64,000 nucleotides of DNA from Rhizobium sp. BK251 (lineage in GTDB: Bacteria > Pseudomonadota > Alphaproteobacteria > Rhizobiales > Rhizobiaceae): positions 186,001 through 250,000 of the forward strand of contig NZ_SLUQ01000009.1 in NCBI RefSeq assembly GCF_004345245.1, read 5' to 3'. Made by a program: the position numbers and the translations under genes. Position 1 is the stretch's first letter, and every line of letters begins with the position of its first letter. Of the stretch, positions 24,311-33,193 are shown piece by piece. Under the pieces are notes generated by a model. That model was not told where the DNA came from and ran no database searches. It worked only from the letters and a program-made list of their open reading frames with translations.

Positions 24311-25336
24311 ATGCAGATTCCAAGGCTTTCCCGGCTGCTCGCGACCGCGCTCGTGGCGAGCAGTTTCACCCTAGGCGGCCTCGCCCCAGCGCTTGCCGAT
24401 AGCACGCTTCTGAACGTGTCCTATGACCCGACGCGCGAGCTCTACAAGGACTTCAACGCCGTCTTCGCAGCCAAATGGCAGAAGGATAACGGCGAAACGT
24501 TGACCATCCAGACCTCGCATGGCGGCTCCGGCGCCCAGGCTCGCTCGGTCATCGACGGACTCGACGCCGATGTCGTCACGCTGGCGCTTGAGGGTGATAT
24601 CGACGCGATCGCCAAGGCGACAGGCAAGATCCCTGCCGACTGGAAGACCAAATTCCCGAACAATTCGACGCCCTATACCTCCACCATCGTCTTCCTTGTC
24701 CGCAAGGGCAATCCCAAGGGCATCAAGGACTGGTCCGATCTCGTTAAGGACGACGTCCAGGTCATCACGCCCAATCCGAAGACCTCCGGCGGTGCTCGCT
24801 GGAACGTGCTGGCTGCCTGGGCATGGGCAAAACAGGCAAATGGCGGCGACGATGCGAAGGCGCAGGAGTATGTCACCCAGCTCTTCAAGCACGTTCCCGT
24901 GCTCGATACCGGCGCACGCGGCGCGACGACCACCTTCGTCCAGCGTGGCCTTGGCGACGTCCTGCTTGCCTGGGAAAACGAAGCCTATCTCTCCCTTGAG
25001 GAACTTGGCCCCGACAGCTTCGAGATCGTGACGCCCTCGGTTTCCATCCGCGCCGATCCTCCGGTCGCGATCGTCGATGGCAATGTCGACAAGAAGGGGA
25101 CGCGCAAGGTCGCCGAAGCCTATCTGAACTACCTCTATTCGGATGACGGCCAGAAGATCGCTGCCAAGCACTACTACCGCCCGTTCAAGCCGGAAGCCGC
25201 GGACAAGGCCGATATCGCGCGGTTCCAGGACCTCAAGCTCGCCACGATCGACGATTTCGGAGGCTGGAAGGAAGCGCAGCCGAAATTCTTCGGCGACGGC
25301 GGAATATTTGACCAAATCTACAAGCCGGGCCAATAA
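24311..25336 (+). CDS. sbp: Sulfate ABC transporter substrate-binding protein
   Basis: A 341-residue periplasmic sulfate/thiosulfate-binding protein with a Sec signal peptide (RLLATALVASSFTLGG, cleavage near PALA-DS). Family motifs: LNVSYDPTRELYKDFN, QTSHGGSGAQARSVIDGL, ADVVTLALEGDID, NPKTSGGARWNVLAAW, and DVLLAWENEAYL. GGAGG lies just upstream of the ATG. First gene of an operon with both permeases and the ATPase (sbp-cysT-cysW-cysA). Starvation for sulfate is the probable inducing condition. Confidence 0.95.
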   Translation: MQIPRLSRLLATALVASSFTLGGLAPALADSTLLNVSYDPTRELYKDFNAVFAAKWQKDNGETLTIQTSHGGSGAQARSVIDGLDADVVTLALEGDIDAIAKATGKIPADWKTKFPNNSTPYTSTIVFLVRKGNPKGIKDWSDLVKDDVQVITPNPKTSGGARWNVLAAWAWAKQANGGDDAKAQEYVTQLFKHVPVLDTGARGATTTFVQRGLGDVLLAWENEAYLSLEELGPDSFEIVTPSVSIRADPPVAIVDGNVDKKGTRKVAEAYLNYLYSDDGQKIAAKHYYRPFKPEAADKADIARFQDLKLATIDDFGGWKEAQPKFFGDGGIFDQIYKPGQ

Positions 25337-25344
25337 TATTCCGC

Positions 25345-26202
25345 ATGAACGAAATTAGCCGCACACGGTGGCGGTTCAAGCGGCCGAGCGTCATTCCGGG
25401 TTTCGGAATGGCGCTCGGCCTTGCCTTGACCTGGCTCACCCTTCTCGTCCTTATCCCGCTTTCAGGTCTTGCCTGGCGGTCGAGCGCACTTGGCTGGGAC
25501 AAGTTCTGGTCCATCGCGCTTGACCCACGGACGCTGAATGCGCTTCGAATCAGTTTTGGCGGCGCCTTCATCGCCGCCTGCTTCAATGTCGTCTTCGGCG
25601 TCATGCTTGCCTGGGTGCTCGTACGCTATCGCTTCTTCGGCAAGCGGATCATCGATGCGATGGTTGACCTGCCGTTTGCATTGCCGACGGCAGTCGCCGG
25701 TATTGCGTTGACGACGCTCTACGCTCCGAACGGCTGGGTGGGGCAGTTCCTGACGCCGCTCGGCATCAAGATCGCCTTTACGCCCGCCGGCATCGTGGTT
25801 GCGCTCATCTTCGTGGGCCTGCCCTTCGTCGTGCGCACGGTCCAGCCGGTGATGGAGGAGATCGACCGCGAGATCGAAGAAGCTTCGGCAACGCTCGGCG
25901 CCAACCGCTTCCAGACGATCAGCCGCGTGCTCCTGCCGGGGCTGGCGCCCGCCGTGCTGACCGGCTTTGCGCTTGCCTTCGCCCGCGGCGTCGGCGAATA
26001 CGGTTCGGTGATCTTTATCGCGGGCAACCTGCCCTACGTCTCGGAAATCGCGCCGCTTCTCATCGTCATCCGGTTGGAGGAGTTCAACTATCCGGCTGCA
26101 ACCGCGATTGCCGCCGTCATGCTGGTCCTGTCTTTCACCATGCTTCTCGTCATCAATCTCATCCAGGCCTGGAGCAGGCGGAGGTACGGCTATGGCACAT
26201 GA
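25345..26202 (+). CDS. cysT: Sulfate ABC transporter permease CysT
   Basis: A 285-residue inner-membrane permease with about six helices. The ATPase-contact EAA loop is EEASATLGANRFQTISRVLLPG. FGMALGLALTWLTLLVLIPL is the first helix and DLPFALPTAVAGIALTTLYAPNGW is characteristic of CysT/CysU. Eight bases separate it from sbp. Its 3' end overlaps the start of cysW by 11 bases. Confidence 0.94.
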   Translation: MNEISRTRWRFKRPSVIPGFGMALGLALTWLTLLVLIPLSGLAWRSSALGWDKFWSIALDPRTLNALRISFGGAFIAACFNVVFGVMLAWVLVRYRFFGKRIIDAMVDLPFALPTAVAGIALTTLYAPNGWVGQFLTPLGIKIAFTPAGIVVALIFVGLPFVVRTVQPVMEEIDREIEEASATLGANRFQTISRVLLPGLAPAVLTGFALAFARGVGEYGSVIFIAGNLPYVSEIAPLLIVIRLEEFNYPAATAIAAVMLVLSFTMLLVINLIQAWSRRRYGYGT

Positions 26203-27064
26203 TCTCGTTTCCCATTCGCTCAAGGTGCGTTCGGTCACCACCGAGAGCACGCTCGCGCGCTGGATCCTGGTCATCGTGTCGCTGGTCTTCCTGACGCTGA
26301 TCCTGCTCCTGCCGCTTGCGGCCGTCTTCGTTGAGGCCTTCCGCAAAGGGCCGGGAGCGTTTGTTTCCGCGCTGCAGGACCCGGAGACGTTTTCCGCGAT
26401 CCGGCTGACGCTGATCGTCGCTGCCGTCAGCGTGCCGCTGAACCTCGTCTTCGGCGTGGCTGCGGCCTGGGCGATCGCCAAGTTCGAGTTCAAGGGCAAG
26501 GCTTTCCTTACGACGCTCATCGACCTGCCCTTCTCGGTGTCACCGGTCATTTCCGGCCTGGTCTTCGTTCTCCTCTTCGGCGCCAATACCTGGCTCGGAC
26601 AGTGGCTCTCGGCGCACCAGATCAAGATCCTCTTCGCCCCGCCGGGCCTCATCCTCGCAACCATGTTCGTCACCTTTCCCTTCGTTGCGCGCGAGCTCAT
26701 CCCGCTCATGCAGGAGCAGGGAACCGCGGACGAGGAGGCGGCGCTTTCGCTCGGCGCCAGCGGGTGGCAGACCTTCTGGCACGTGACCCTGCCGAACATC
26801 AGGTGGGGCCTGCTTTACGGCGTGCTGCTCTGCAACGCCCGAGCCATGGGCGAATTCGGGGCCGTTTCGGTCGTTTCGGGCCATATCCGCGGGCAGACGA
26901 ATACGATGCCGCTGCAGGTTGAGATCCTCTACAACGAGTATAATTTTACGGGCGCATTCGCCGTCGCATCGCTTCTGGCCCTGCTTGCCCTTGTCACCCT
27001 TGTCTTGAAGACGCTGCTGGAAATGAAATACAGCGCGGAAATTGCTGCCAGCCGGCGTCACTGA
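26192..27064 (+). CDS. cysW: Sulfate ABC transporter permease CysW
   Basis: A 290-residue permease paired with CysT. The ATG at 26192 is chosen because GGAGG precedes it; a longer frame from 26108 runs inside cysT. EAA loop: DEEAALSLGASGWQTFWHVTLP. Characteristic segments are DLPFSVSPVISGLVFVLLFG and ARAMGEFGAVSVVSGHIRGQ. Overlap with cysT implies coupled translation. Confidence 0.94.
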   Translation: MAHDLVSHSLKVRSVTTESTLARWILVIVSLVFLTLILLLPLAAVFVEAFRKGPGAFVSALQDPETFSAIRLTLIVAAVSVPLNLVFGVAAAWAIAKFEFKGKAFLTTLIDLPFSVSPVISGLVFVLLFGANTWLGQWLSAHQIKILFAPPGLILATMFVTFPFVARELIPLMQEQGTADEEAALSLGASGWQTFWHVTLPNIRWGLLYGVLLCNARAMGEFGAVSVVSGHIRGQTNTMPLQVEILYNEYNFTGAFAVASLLALLALVTLVLKTLLEMKYSAEIAASRRH

Positions 27065-27075
27065 AGGAATTGTAA

Positions 27076-28116
27076 ATGGAAGTTCGGGTTCAAAACCTAC
27101 GCAAGGAGTTCGATCGCTTTCCGGCGCTGCACGATGTCTCCCTCGATATCCGGTCCGGCGAACTGATCGCGCTTCTCGGCCCCTCCGGCTCGGGCAAGAC
27201 GACACTTCTGCGTCTCATTGCAGGCCTCGAAAGCCCGACCGACGGGCGTATCTTCTTCGGAGAGGAGGATGCGTCCAGGAAGACGGTTCAGGAACGCAAT
27301 ATCGGCTTCGTCTTCCAGCATTATGCGCTTTTTCGGCACATGACCGTGTTGGAAAACATCGCCTTCGGCCTTACGGTCCGCCCCTCCTCGCGTCGCCCTT
27401 CGAAGGCCGATATCCGCGCCCGCGCGCTCGAACTCCTCGACCTGGTCCAGCTGACCGGGCTTGAGAAGCGCTATCCCGCTCAGCTTTCCGGTGGCCAGCG
27501 TCAACGCGTGGCGCTCGCCCGCGCCATGGCGGTGGAGCCGAACGTGCTGCTGCTCGACGAACCATTCGGCGCGCTCGATGCGCAGGTACGCAAGGATCTG
27601 CGTCGCTGGCTGCGCGAAATCCATGATCGTACCGGCCATACCACCGTCTTCGTGACGCACGACCAGGAAGAGGCGCTCGAACTTGCAGACCGCGTCGTGG
27701 TTCTCAGCAAGGGCAACATCGAGCAGGTGGGGACGCCGGACGAGATCTACGATTTTCCGAACTCGCCCTTCGTCTTCGGCTTCATCGGCCAATCGAACTG
27801 CCTGAACGTGCGGGTTGAGAACGGCGACGTGTGGTTCGAGGACCGCCCTCTCGGCCTCTCCGTCTATGGCGAGACCGAAGGTGACGCGCAGCTCTATTTC
27901 CGGCCGCACGACATCGAACTCAGGGACGGTTGTAGCGGCTGCATCGCCGGTCTGATGACGACAAGCCGTCGTGTTGCCGGCACGCGCCATATCGAAGTCG
28001 ATATCGGACATGGCCATGGCAATGTCGAAATCGAGCTGCCGCCGGACCGTGCCGTATCGCTCGATCGGAATCGAATCGCCTTCAGGCCGACGCGTTGGAA
28101 GCTGTTTCGGAGCTGA
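27076..28116 (+). CDS. cysA: Sulfate/thiosulfate ABC transporter ATP-binding protein CysA
   Basis: A 346-residue ATPase that energises sulfate uptake. Walker A GPSGSGKTT, Q-loop VFQHYALFRHMTV, signature LSGGQRQRVALARAM and Walker B LLLDEPFGALDAQVRKDLRRWL are intact, followed by the H-loop FVTHDQEEALE. A C-terminal TOBE-like regulatory domain contains LYFRPHDIEL. It closes the sulfate operon, 11 bases after cysW. Confidence 0.95.
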   Translation: MEVRVQNLRKEFDRFPALHDVSLDIRSGELIALLGPSGSGKTTLLRLIAGLESPTDGRIFFGEEDASRKTVQERNIGFVFQHYALFRHMTVLENIAFGLTVRPSSRRPSKADIRARALELLDLVQLTGLEKRYPAQLSGGQRQRVALARAMAVEPNVLLLDEPFGALDAQVRKDLRRWLREIHDRTGHTTVFVTHDQEEALELADRVVVLSKGNIEQVGTPDEIYDFPNSPFVFGFIGQSNCLNVRVENGDVWFEDRPLGLSVYGETEGDAQLYFRPHDIELRDGCSGCIAGLMTTSRRVAGTRHIEVDIGHGHGNVEIELPPDRAVSLDRNRIAFRPTRWKLFRS

Positions 28117-28278
28117 TCGGCACATTCTTGCAACCTGGATCGCCGTCAATGGCCTTCAGAGCGAAAAATCTGCAGGGATTTTGTGATCTGAGGTTGTTTG
28201 TATTTTTGTCACATGCTGGGTAAAACGTTTTCGCTTAATCGATAAGGGCTGGACTAATCCAATAGGAGGCACTTGGCG

Positions 28279-29064
28279 TTGAGGGCGGACATCTCCTTTG
28301 CGAAGTCCTTGGGGGGGATTTTGCTTATAGGACTGGCAGCGGCGAGCTGCACGACAGCACCCAATTCTACTGGATCGGTCGCCTCGGCCGGACAGAAAAA
28401 GGTTCAATCAACAAAGGTCACTTTCAATTATACGGCCAAGGATCGCGATTGCCTGAAACGCGCGATGTATTTTGAATCAGAGCATTCTGACGAGTCGGGC
28501 TATATGGCCGTGGGCACGGTTGTGATGAACAGGCTCACGTCCGGCGCCTATCCTCCTTCGATCTGTGGCGTCGTTGCCCAGAAGAAGCAGTTTGCTCCAG
28601 GCGTGATGACCCGTGAGGTCATGCCGCAGGCCGAACCCGAGCTTGCGAGTGCGGCGGACGCAATCTTGCGCGGCGCACGTCATCCGGCAGTGAAAAACGC
28701 CATGTTCTTTCACACCAACGGGTTGAAATTCCCGTATAACAACATGCACTACGTGACTGTTGCCGGTGGCAATGCCTTCTATGAGAAGCGCGGATCGGAT
28801 GGCGAACTTCAGACGCCGCCGCCCCTGCCCTCCTATGAAGTGGCGATGAACTACGTGCCGGGTCAGAGCATGATGCCAACGCAGTTCGACATGCTGGTTC
28901 CGACTGTCGTACCGATACCGACGCCGGCTCCGGATGAATCGATCGCCACGGGCGCCGTGCCGATTCTTGCAAGCGATCCGGTGATGCCGGTCGCAATACC
29001 GACGCCGCGCCCAGCCTATGACAGCGTGATGCTGCGTGGCAGTCTCCCGATCAGCGGAAGCTGA
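28279..29064 (+). CDS. SleB-like cell wall hydrolase lipoprotein
   Basis: A 261-residue predicted lipoprotein. The TTG at 28279 is favoured because AGGAGG ends 9 bases upstream; a TTG at 28273 is too close. The N-terminus is a lipoprotein signal with lipobox AAASC. The Hydrolase_2/SleB domain follows, with YFESEHSDESGYMAVGTVVMNRL, containing the catalytic-type Glu, and AMFFHTNGLKFP. The C-terminal third is Pro-rich with repeated PTVVPIPTPAP/PVAIPTPRPA blocks, likely a wall-spanning linker. It probably remodels peptidoglycan. It stands alone between cysA and pepT; the 162-base gap before it holds only its promoter region. Confidence 0.85.
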   Translation: MRADISFAKSLGGILLIGLAAASCTTAPNSTGSVASAGQKKVQSTKVTFNYTAKDRDCLKRAMYFESEHSDESGYMAVGTVVMNRLTSGAYPPSICGVVAQKKQFAPGVMTREVMPQAEPELASAADAILRGARHPAVKNAMFFHTNGLKFPYNNMHYVTVAGGNAFYEKRGSDGELQTPPPLPSYEVAMNYVPGQSMMPTQFDMLVPTVVPIPTPAPDESIATGAVPILASDPVMPVAIPTPRPAYDSVMLRGSLPISGS

Positions 29065-29093
29065 TCCCGGGATCGAGTAGCCGAGATCCGGGA
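29065..29093. terminator. Hairpin between convergent genes
   Basis: TCCCGGGATC and GATCCGGGA form a 9-bp stem with one bulged base immediately after the hydrolase stop, facing the pepT end. No T-run follows, so termination efficiency is uncertain. Confidence 0.4.
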
Positions 29094-29133
29094 GCGCCGA
29101 TCGCCCCCGGAGTCACTGGTCTAAGAAAAGCGT

Positions 29134-30366
29134 TCAGGCCCTCTCCTGCCAGACCGTTGCCAGCTCGACGAGCGTTCGCACAGCCTTTTCCATGTCCTGC
29201 CGGCTGACCCATTCGAGCGGCGAGTGGAAGGCGTGGCCGCCGGCGAAGATATTTGCCGAGGGAAGGCCCATATAGGACAGGCGCGAACCGTCCGTACCGC
29301 CGCGGATGCTGCCCCGGAAGGGCTCCATGCCCGCACGCCGGATCGCCTCGACGGCGTTTTCGACGATCTGCGGATGACGGTCGAGAATGGCCTTCACGTT
29401 GCGGTATTGCTGCCTGACCTCGAAGCGGTAGGTCGAGCCGGGATAGCCCGCCATGACATCCTTCACGATTTCCTCGAGCATCGTCTCCTTGGTGGCAAGT
29501 CCCTCTTCCGTGAAGTCGCGAATGATCAGGCTGATCGCCGCCTTTTCCATCGACCCGGTGATGCTTGTCGGATGCAGGAAGCCCTGCCGGCCGTCGGTCG
29601 TCTCGGGTGCTGCATCCCTCGGCAGGCGATCGACGATCGCGGCGGCGATCTTGATGGCGTTTTCCATCCTGTCCTTGGCAAAGCCCGGGTGGATCGCGAC
29701 ACCCTGGATCGTGATATCGGCGGCATCCGCCGAGAAGGTCTCATCCTCGATATGGCCGGCGGTCTCACCATCGACCGTATAAGCGAATTCGGCTCCGAGC
29801 TTCTTCAGGTCGACCTTGTCGACGCCCCGCCCGATTTCCTCATCGGTCGTGAAGAGCAGCTTGATGGTCCCGTGTTTTACATCGGGATTGTCTACGAGGA
29901 ACTGTGCCGCGCTCATGATCTCGGCAAGGCCGGCCTTGTCGTCGGCGCCCAGCAGCGTCGTTCCGTCCGTCGTGACGATGTCATTGCCGATCTGGTTGGC
30001 GAGCTCTGGGTGGTCACTCACCCGGATCACCTGGCTGGTGTCGCCCGAAAGCCGGATATCGCCTCCGCGATAGTTCCGGACGATCTGCGGCATCACACTC
30101 GTCCCCGTGAAATCCGGCGCCGTGTCCATGTGCGAACAGAAGCAGATGACCGGCACGCGTTTGTCCGTATTCGAGGGGATCGTGGCATAGACATAGCCGT
30201 GCTCGTCGAGGTGCGCATCGGAGACACCGATCGCCAGCAATTCCTTGACCAGCAGGCGCCCGAGATTCTTCTGCTTCTCGGTAGAAGGCTGGGTCGGTGA
30301 TTGGGCGTCGGATTGCGTGTCGATGACGACATAGCGGAGGAAGCGATCAAGAACTGTGTCGGTCAT
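29134..30366 (-). CDS. pepT: Peptidase T (tripeptide aminopeptidase)
   Basis: A 410-residue cytoplasmic M20B zinc aminopeptidase that removes N-terminal residues from tripeptides. The start at 30366 gives MTDTVLDRFLRYVVIDTQSD, aligning with known PepT N-termini; the 23-residue upstream extension is not conserved. Metal-site motifs are CFCSHMDTAPD, TTLLGADDKAGLAEIMSAA, FTTDEEIGRG and VDGETAGHIEDETF. The C-terminus has RGGTDGSRLSYMGLPSANIF and GGHAFHSPLEWVS. It follows the phosphoesterase gene on the same strand after 79 bases but may have its own promoter. Confidence 0.94.
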   Translation of the reverse strand: MTDTVLDRFLRYVVIDTQSDAQSPTQPSTEKQKNLGRLLVKELLAIGVSDAHLDEHGYVYATIPSNTDKRVPVICFCSHMDTAPDFTGTSVMPQIVRNYRGGDIRLSGDTSQVIRVSDHPELANQIGNDIVTTDGTTLLGADDKAGLAEIMSAAQFLVDNPDVKHGTIKLLFTTDEEIGRGVDKVDLKKLGAEFAYTVDGETAGHIEDETFSADAADITIQGVAIHPGFAKDRMENAIKIAAAIVDRLPRDAAPETTDGRQGFLHPTSITGSMEKAAISLIIRDFTEEGLATKETMLEEIVKDVMAGYPGSTYRFEVRQQYRNVKAILDRHPQIVENAVEAIRRAGMEPFRGSIRGGTDGSRLSYMGLPSANIFAGGHAFHSPLEWVSRQDMEKAVRTLVELATVWQERA

Positions 30367-30445
30367 GGGGTCCATTCCAGTGAATTCGTACACTGATATA
30401 GCCCGCGCAGATCGCGCGGCAAAAGTCTTTTCCATGTGAGAGGCT

Positions 30446-31213
30446 TCACCCGCCGGTATCGATTTGAACCGGAGTGGATACCGGCACTGAAACGACGTGC
30501 GAAAGCAATCGACCGTCGGCTATCTGATGGACTAGAAAGGAAGGTGCATCGATCGCGGCGATGTCAGGCCGGCCCTCGAGCAGAAGGGGATTGGGCGGAC
30601 ATAGGGAACCGCAGGTTTGTACGGCGATCGAGCCCAGGCGCCCAAAGACCGGCCGATGAACGTGCCCGCATAGGACCGCCAACGGCCTTTTCTCCGCTGT
30701 GTCCAAGACCGCGAGCAAGCCGTCTGCGTTCCGGCATCCGGCATGATCCAGAACCTCGATGCCGATAGGGAAAGGCGGCTGGTGCATGAAGATGAGGGCG
30801 GTCCCGCCAACGTCCGCAAGACTGTCCTTCAGCCACTGCAGATGCGGCAATGCATCGCCATGGCTTTGACCCGCCACCGTGACGTCCAGACCGACAAGCA
30901 CCACGTCACCGATGGCGCTGAGAAAGTGCATCGGGCCGGTCGAACTCGGCCACCGGGCCACATCGCCGAGCTCGGATCGCATGAGGTCCTGCCGGTCACT
31001 GTTGCCGGGCAGGATGTGAATCGGACAGGACAGCGATTGCAGGCTTTGCACGATGCGGCGGTAGCCTTGCCGCCATCCGTCATCCACGAGATCGCCGGTG
31101 ATCACCAGCGCGTCGGGCCGGAGGGTATCGAGCCAGGAGATCGCTTCGGCCAGCACATCGAGAGAGGCGGAATCCGGGCTTGCATGAATGTCGGATATCT
31201 GCGCAACAAGCAT
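30446..31213 (-). CDS. Metallophosphoesterase (cyclic-nucleotide or glycerophosphodiester phosphodiesterase type)
   Basis: A 255-residue calcineurin-like phosphoesterase. Metal ligands are seen in order: SDIHASP (D,H), ITGDLVDDG (D), LPGNSDRQDL (the usual GNHD with Ser replacing His), FMHQPPF (H) and CGHVHRP (H,H). Start at 31213 follows a GGAGG-rich site; an ATG at 31249 adds 12 residues. It resembles CpdA/GpdQ enzymes. It is the last gene after a UgpC-type ABC importer, 83 bases after the ATPase gene. Hydrolysis of an imported phosphodiester is a reasonable inference. The altered GNSD motif is worth noting. Confidence 0.85.
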   Translation of the reverse strand: MLVAQISDIHASPDSASLDVLAEAISWLDTLRPDALVITGDLVDDGWRQGYRRIVQSLQSLSCPIHILPGNSDRQDLMRSELGDVARWPSSTGPMHFLSAIGDVVLVGLDVTVAGQSHGDALPHLQWLKDSLADVGGTALIFMHQPPFPIGIEVLDHAGCRNADGLLAVLDTAEKRPLAVLCGHVHRPVFGRLGSIAVQTCGSLCPPNPLLLEGRPDIAAIDAPSFLVHQIADGRLLSHVVSVPVSTPVQIDTGG

Positions 31214-31296
31214 CCTGCCCTCCCTCGCCAGATCCTGAAGGTGCATCATACCGCGGCAGCAATATCGCTGGCTTGGATGCCGCCCGCCGTGTGGCC

Positions 31297-32355
31297 TCAG
31301 ACCGCCCGCTTGCCCTCGCCGTCGAACAGATGGAGATGCTGCGCCGGAAACGACACGTTCACCGTCGGCCCGGCGGAAAGCGTCTCCCGGTCCAGCGTGA
31401 AGATCTTGAACGGCAGGCCGTGCAGCGAAAGATGCAGGATGATGCCGAAGCCGGTCGGCTCGACGAGCTCGACATTGGCGCTCATGCCGCTGCCATCAGA
31501 CGTCATCACCACATGCTCCGGCCTGACGCCGAGCGTCACCTTCGCATCATTCGCGATGGCGAGCGGCGCAGGCAGCTGGACGAGCGTGCCGTCCTTCAGC
31601 CGGACACCGCCCGCCTCATAGGTGGCGTCGAGGAAATTCATTCCCGGCGAACCGATGAAACCCGCGACGAAGAGATTGGCTGGGCGATCGTAAAGCTCGA
31701 GCGGACTACCGACCTGCTGGACCACGCCGCCATGCATGGCGACGATCCGGTCAGCCAGCGTCATCGCCTCGATCTGGTCGTGCGTGACGTAGATCGAGGT
31801 TGCCTTCAGGTCGCCATGCAGTTTCTTGATCTCGGCGCGCATCTGCTCACGCAGTCGGGCATCGAGGTTCGACAGCGGTTCGTCGAAGAGGAACGCCTTT
31901 GGCTGTCGTACGATGGCGCGGCCCATGGCGACGCGCTGGCGCTGGCCGCCGGAGAGCGCCTTCGGCCGGCGCTCCAGAAAGGGATCGAGGCCGAGCTTGG
32001 CTGCCGCACCGTGGACGGCGTTCGCAATCTTGTCCTTGGCCGTCCTCCTGAGCTTCAGACTGTAGCTCATGTTGCCGGCCACGTTCATGTGCGGATAGAG
32101 CGCATAGGACTGGAAGACCATTGCGATGTCGCGGTCCTTTGGGGCCAGTTCGTTGACGCGGTTGCCTGCGATGCGAATTTCGCCCGAGGTCACCTCCTCC
32201 AGCCCGGCGATCATCCTCAGCAGCGTGGATTTACCGCAACCGGAAGGGCCGACGAGCACGACGAATTCGCCGTCCTTGATCTCGAGATCGATCCCGTGCA
32301 GCACCGAGAAGTGGCCGTAGGATTTCTGGATGTTCCTGATATCGATGGATGCCAT
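31297..32355 (-). CDS. UgpC/MalK-type ABC transporter ATP-binding protein
   Basis: A 352-residue ATPase for a carbohydrate-type (CUT1) importer. Walker A GPSGCGKST, Q-loop MVFQSYALYPHMNV, signature LSGGQRQRVAMGRAI and Walker B FLFDEPLSNLDARLR are intact. A C-terminal TOBE domain follows (LGVRPEHVVMT, FPAQHLHLFDGE). It starts 4 bases after the permease stop. UgpC proteins serve glycerol-3-phosphate/glycerophosphodiester uptake but are interchangeable with MalK, so the substrate is not fixed by this gene. Confidence 0.93.
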   Translation of the reverse strand: MASIDIRNIQKSYGHFSVLHGIDLEIKDGEFVVLVGPSGCGKSTLLRMIAGLEEVTSGEIRIAGNRVNELAPKDRDIAMVFQSYALYPHMNVAGNMSYSLKLRRTAKDKIANAVHGAAAKLGLDPFLERRPKALSGGQRQRVAMGRAIVRQPKAFLFDEPLSNLDARLREQMRAEIKKLHGDLKATSIYVTHDQIEAMTLADRIVAMHGGVVQQVGSPLELYDRPANLFVAGFIGSPGMNFLDATYEAGGVRLKDGTLVQLPAPLAIANDAKVTLGVRPEHVVMTSDGSGMSANVELVEPTGFGIILHLSLHGLPFKIFTLDRETLSAGPTVNVSFPAQHLHLFDGEGKRAV

Positions 32356-32359
32356 GTGA

Positions 32360-33190
32360 CTAACCCTTGACCGCGCCGGCCGTCAGGCCCTGCACGAGAT
32401 AGCGCTGGATGAGCAGGAAGAAGAGGCAGGCCGGGATAAGCGCCAGGATGCCGGCGGCCATCATCTGCCCGAAGTCGACGGAGAATTTCGAGACGAAGGT
32501 CAGGAGCCCGACCGGGAAGGTAGCGGCGTCATTGCCGTTGATCAGCATGAGTGCGAAGAGCAGTTCGCTCCATGCGGCCGTGAAGACAAAGCCGAGCGTG
32601 GCGGCGATCCCCGGCAGCGTGAGCGGCAGGATGATCTGCCGGAAGGCGACGAACTGCGTGGCGCCGTCGATCATCGCCGCCTCCTCGAGATCCTTCGGAA
32701 TGCCGTCGAAGAAGGACTGCATCAGGAAGGTAGCGAACGGCACGTTGAACGCGGTGTAGACGATGACGAGGCCGGTCAGGCTGTTCGTCAGATGCAACGG
32801 CGAGAGGATCTTGAAGATCGGCGCCACCAGCATGACGAGCGGGAACATCTGGGTGAGCAGCATCAATGCCACGATCCAGTACTTGGCCCGGAAATTGAAG
32901 CGCGACAAGGCATAGCCCGAAAGCGAGGCACAGATCGTGACCGCGATCGCCGTCGATGCCGAGACGATGACGCTGTTCTTGAAGAAGGTCGGGAAGGCGC
33001 TGTGCTGGATGACGAAGGCATAGTGGTCCCAGGTCATCCGCGACGGCCACATGCGCACGCCCTCGGTATAGAGCAGGTCGTTCGGCGTCACCGAGACCTT
33101 GAGCAGCCAGAAGAGCGGAAACAGCGCAAAGACGATGTAGCAGAGGATTGCCAGGCGGTGCGCGACGGTGGGCAGGATGGATCGTCTCAT
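32360..33190 (-). CDS. Carbohydrate ABC transporter permease (MalG/UgpE type)
   Basis: A 276-residue inner-membrane permease with about six helices. The EAA loop is EEAAMIDGATQFVAFRQIILPLTLPG. FALFPLFWLLKVSVTP is the first helix and WPSRMTWDHYAFV the CUT1-type periplasmic segment. It is 3 bases downstream of the other permease and 4 bases upstream of the ATPase, in a tightly packed operon. Confidence 0.93.
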   Translation of the reverse strand: MRRSILPTVAHRLAILCYIVFALFPLFWLLKVSVTPNDLLYTEGVRMWPSRMTWDHYAFVIQHSAFPTFFKNSVIVSASTAIAVTICASLSGYALSRFNFRAKYWIVALMLLTQMFPLVMLVAPIFKILSPLHLTNSLTGLVIVYTAFNVPFATFLMQSFFDGIPKDLEEAAMIDGATQFVAFRQIILPLTLPGIAATLGFVFTAAWSELLFALMLINGNDAATFPVGLLTFVSKFSVDFGQMMAAGILALIPACLFFLLIQRYLVQGLTAGAVKG

Positions 33191-33193
33191 GGC

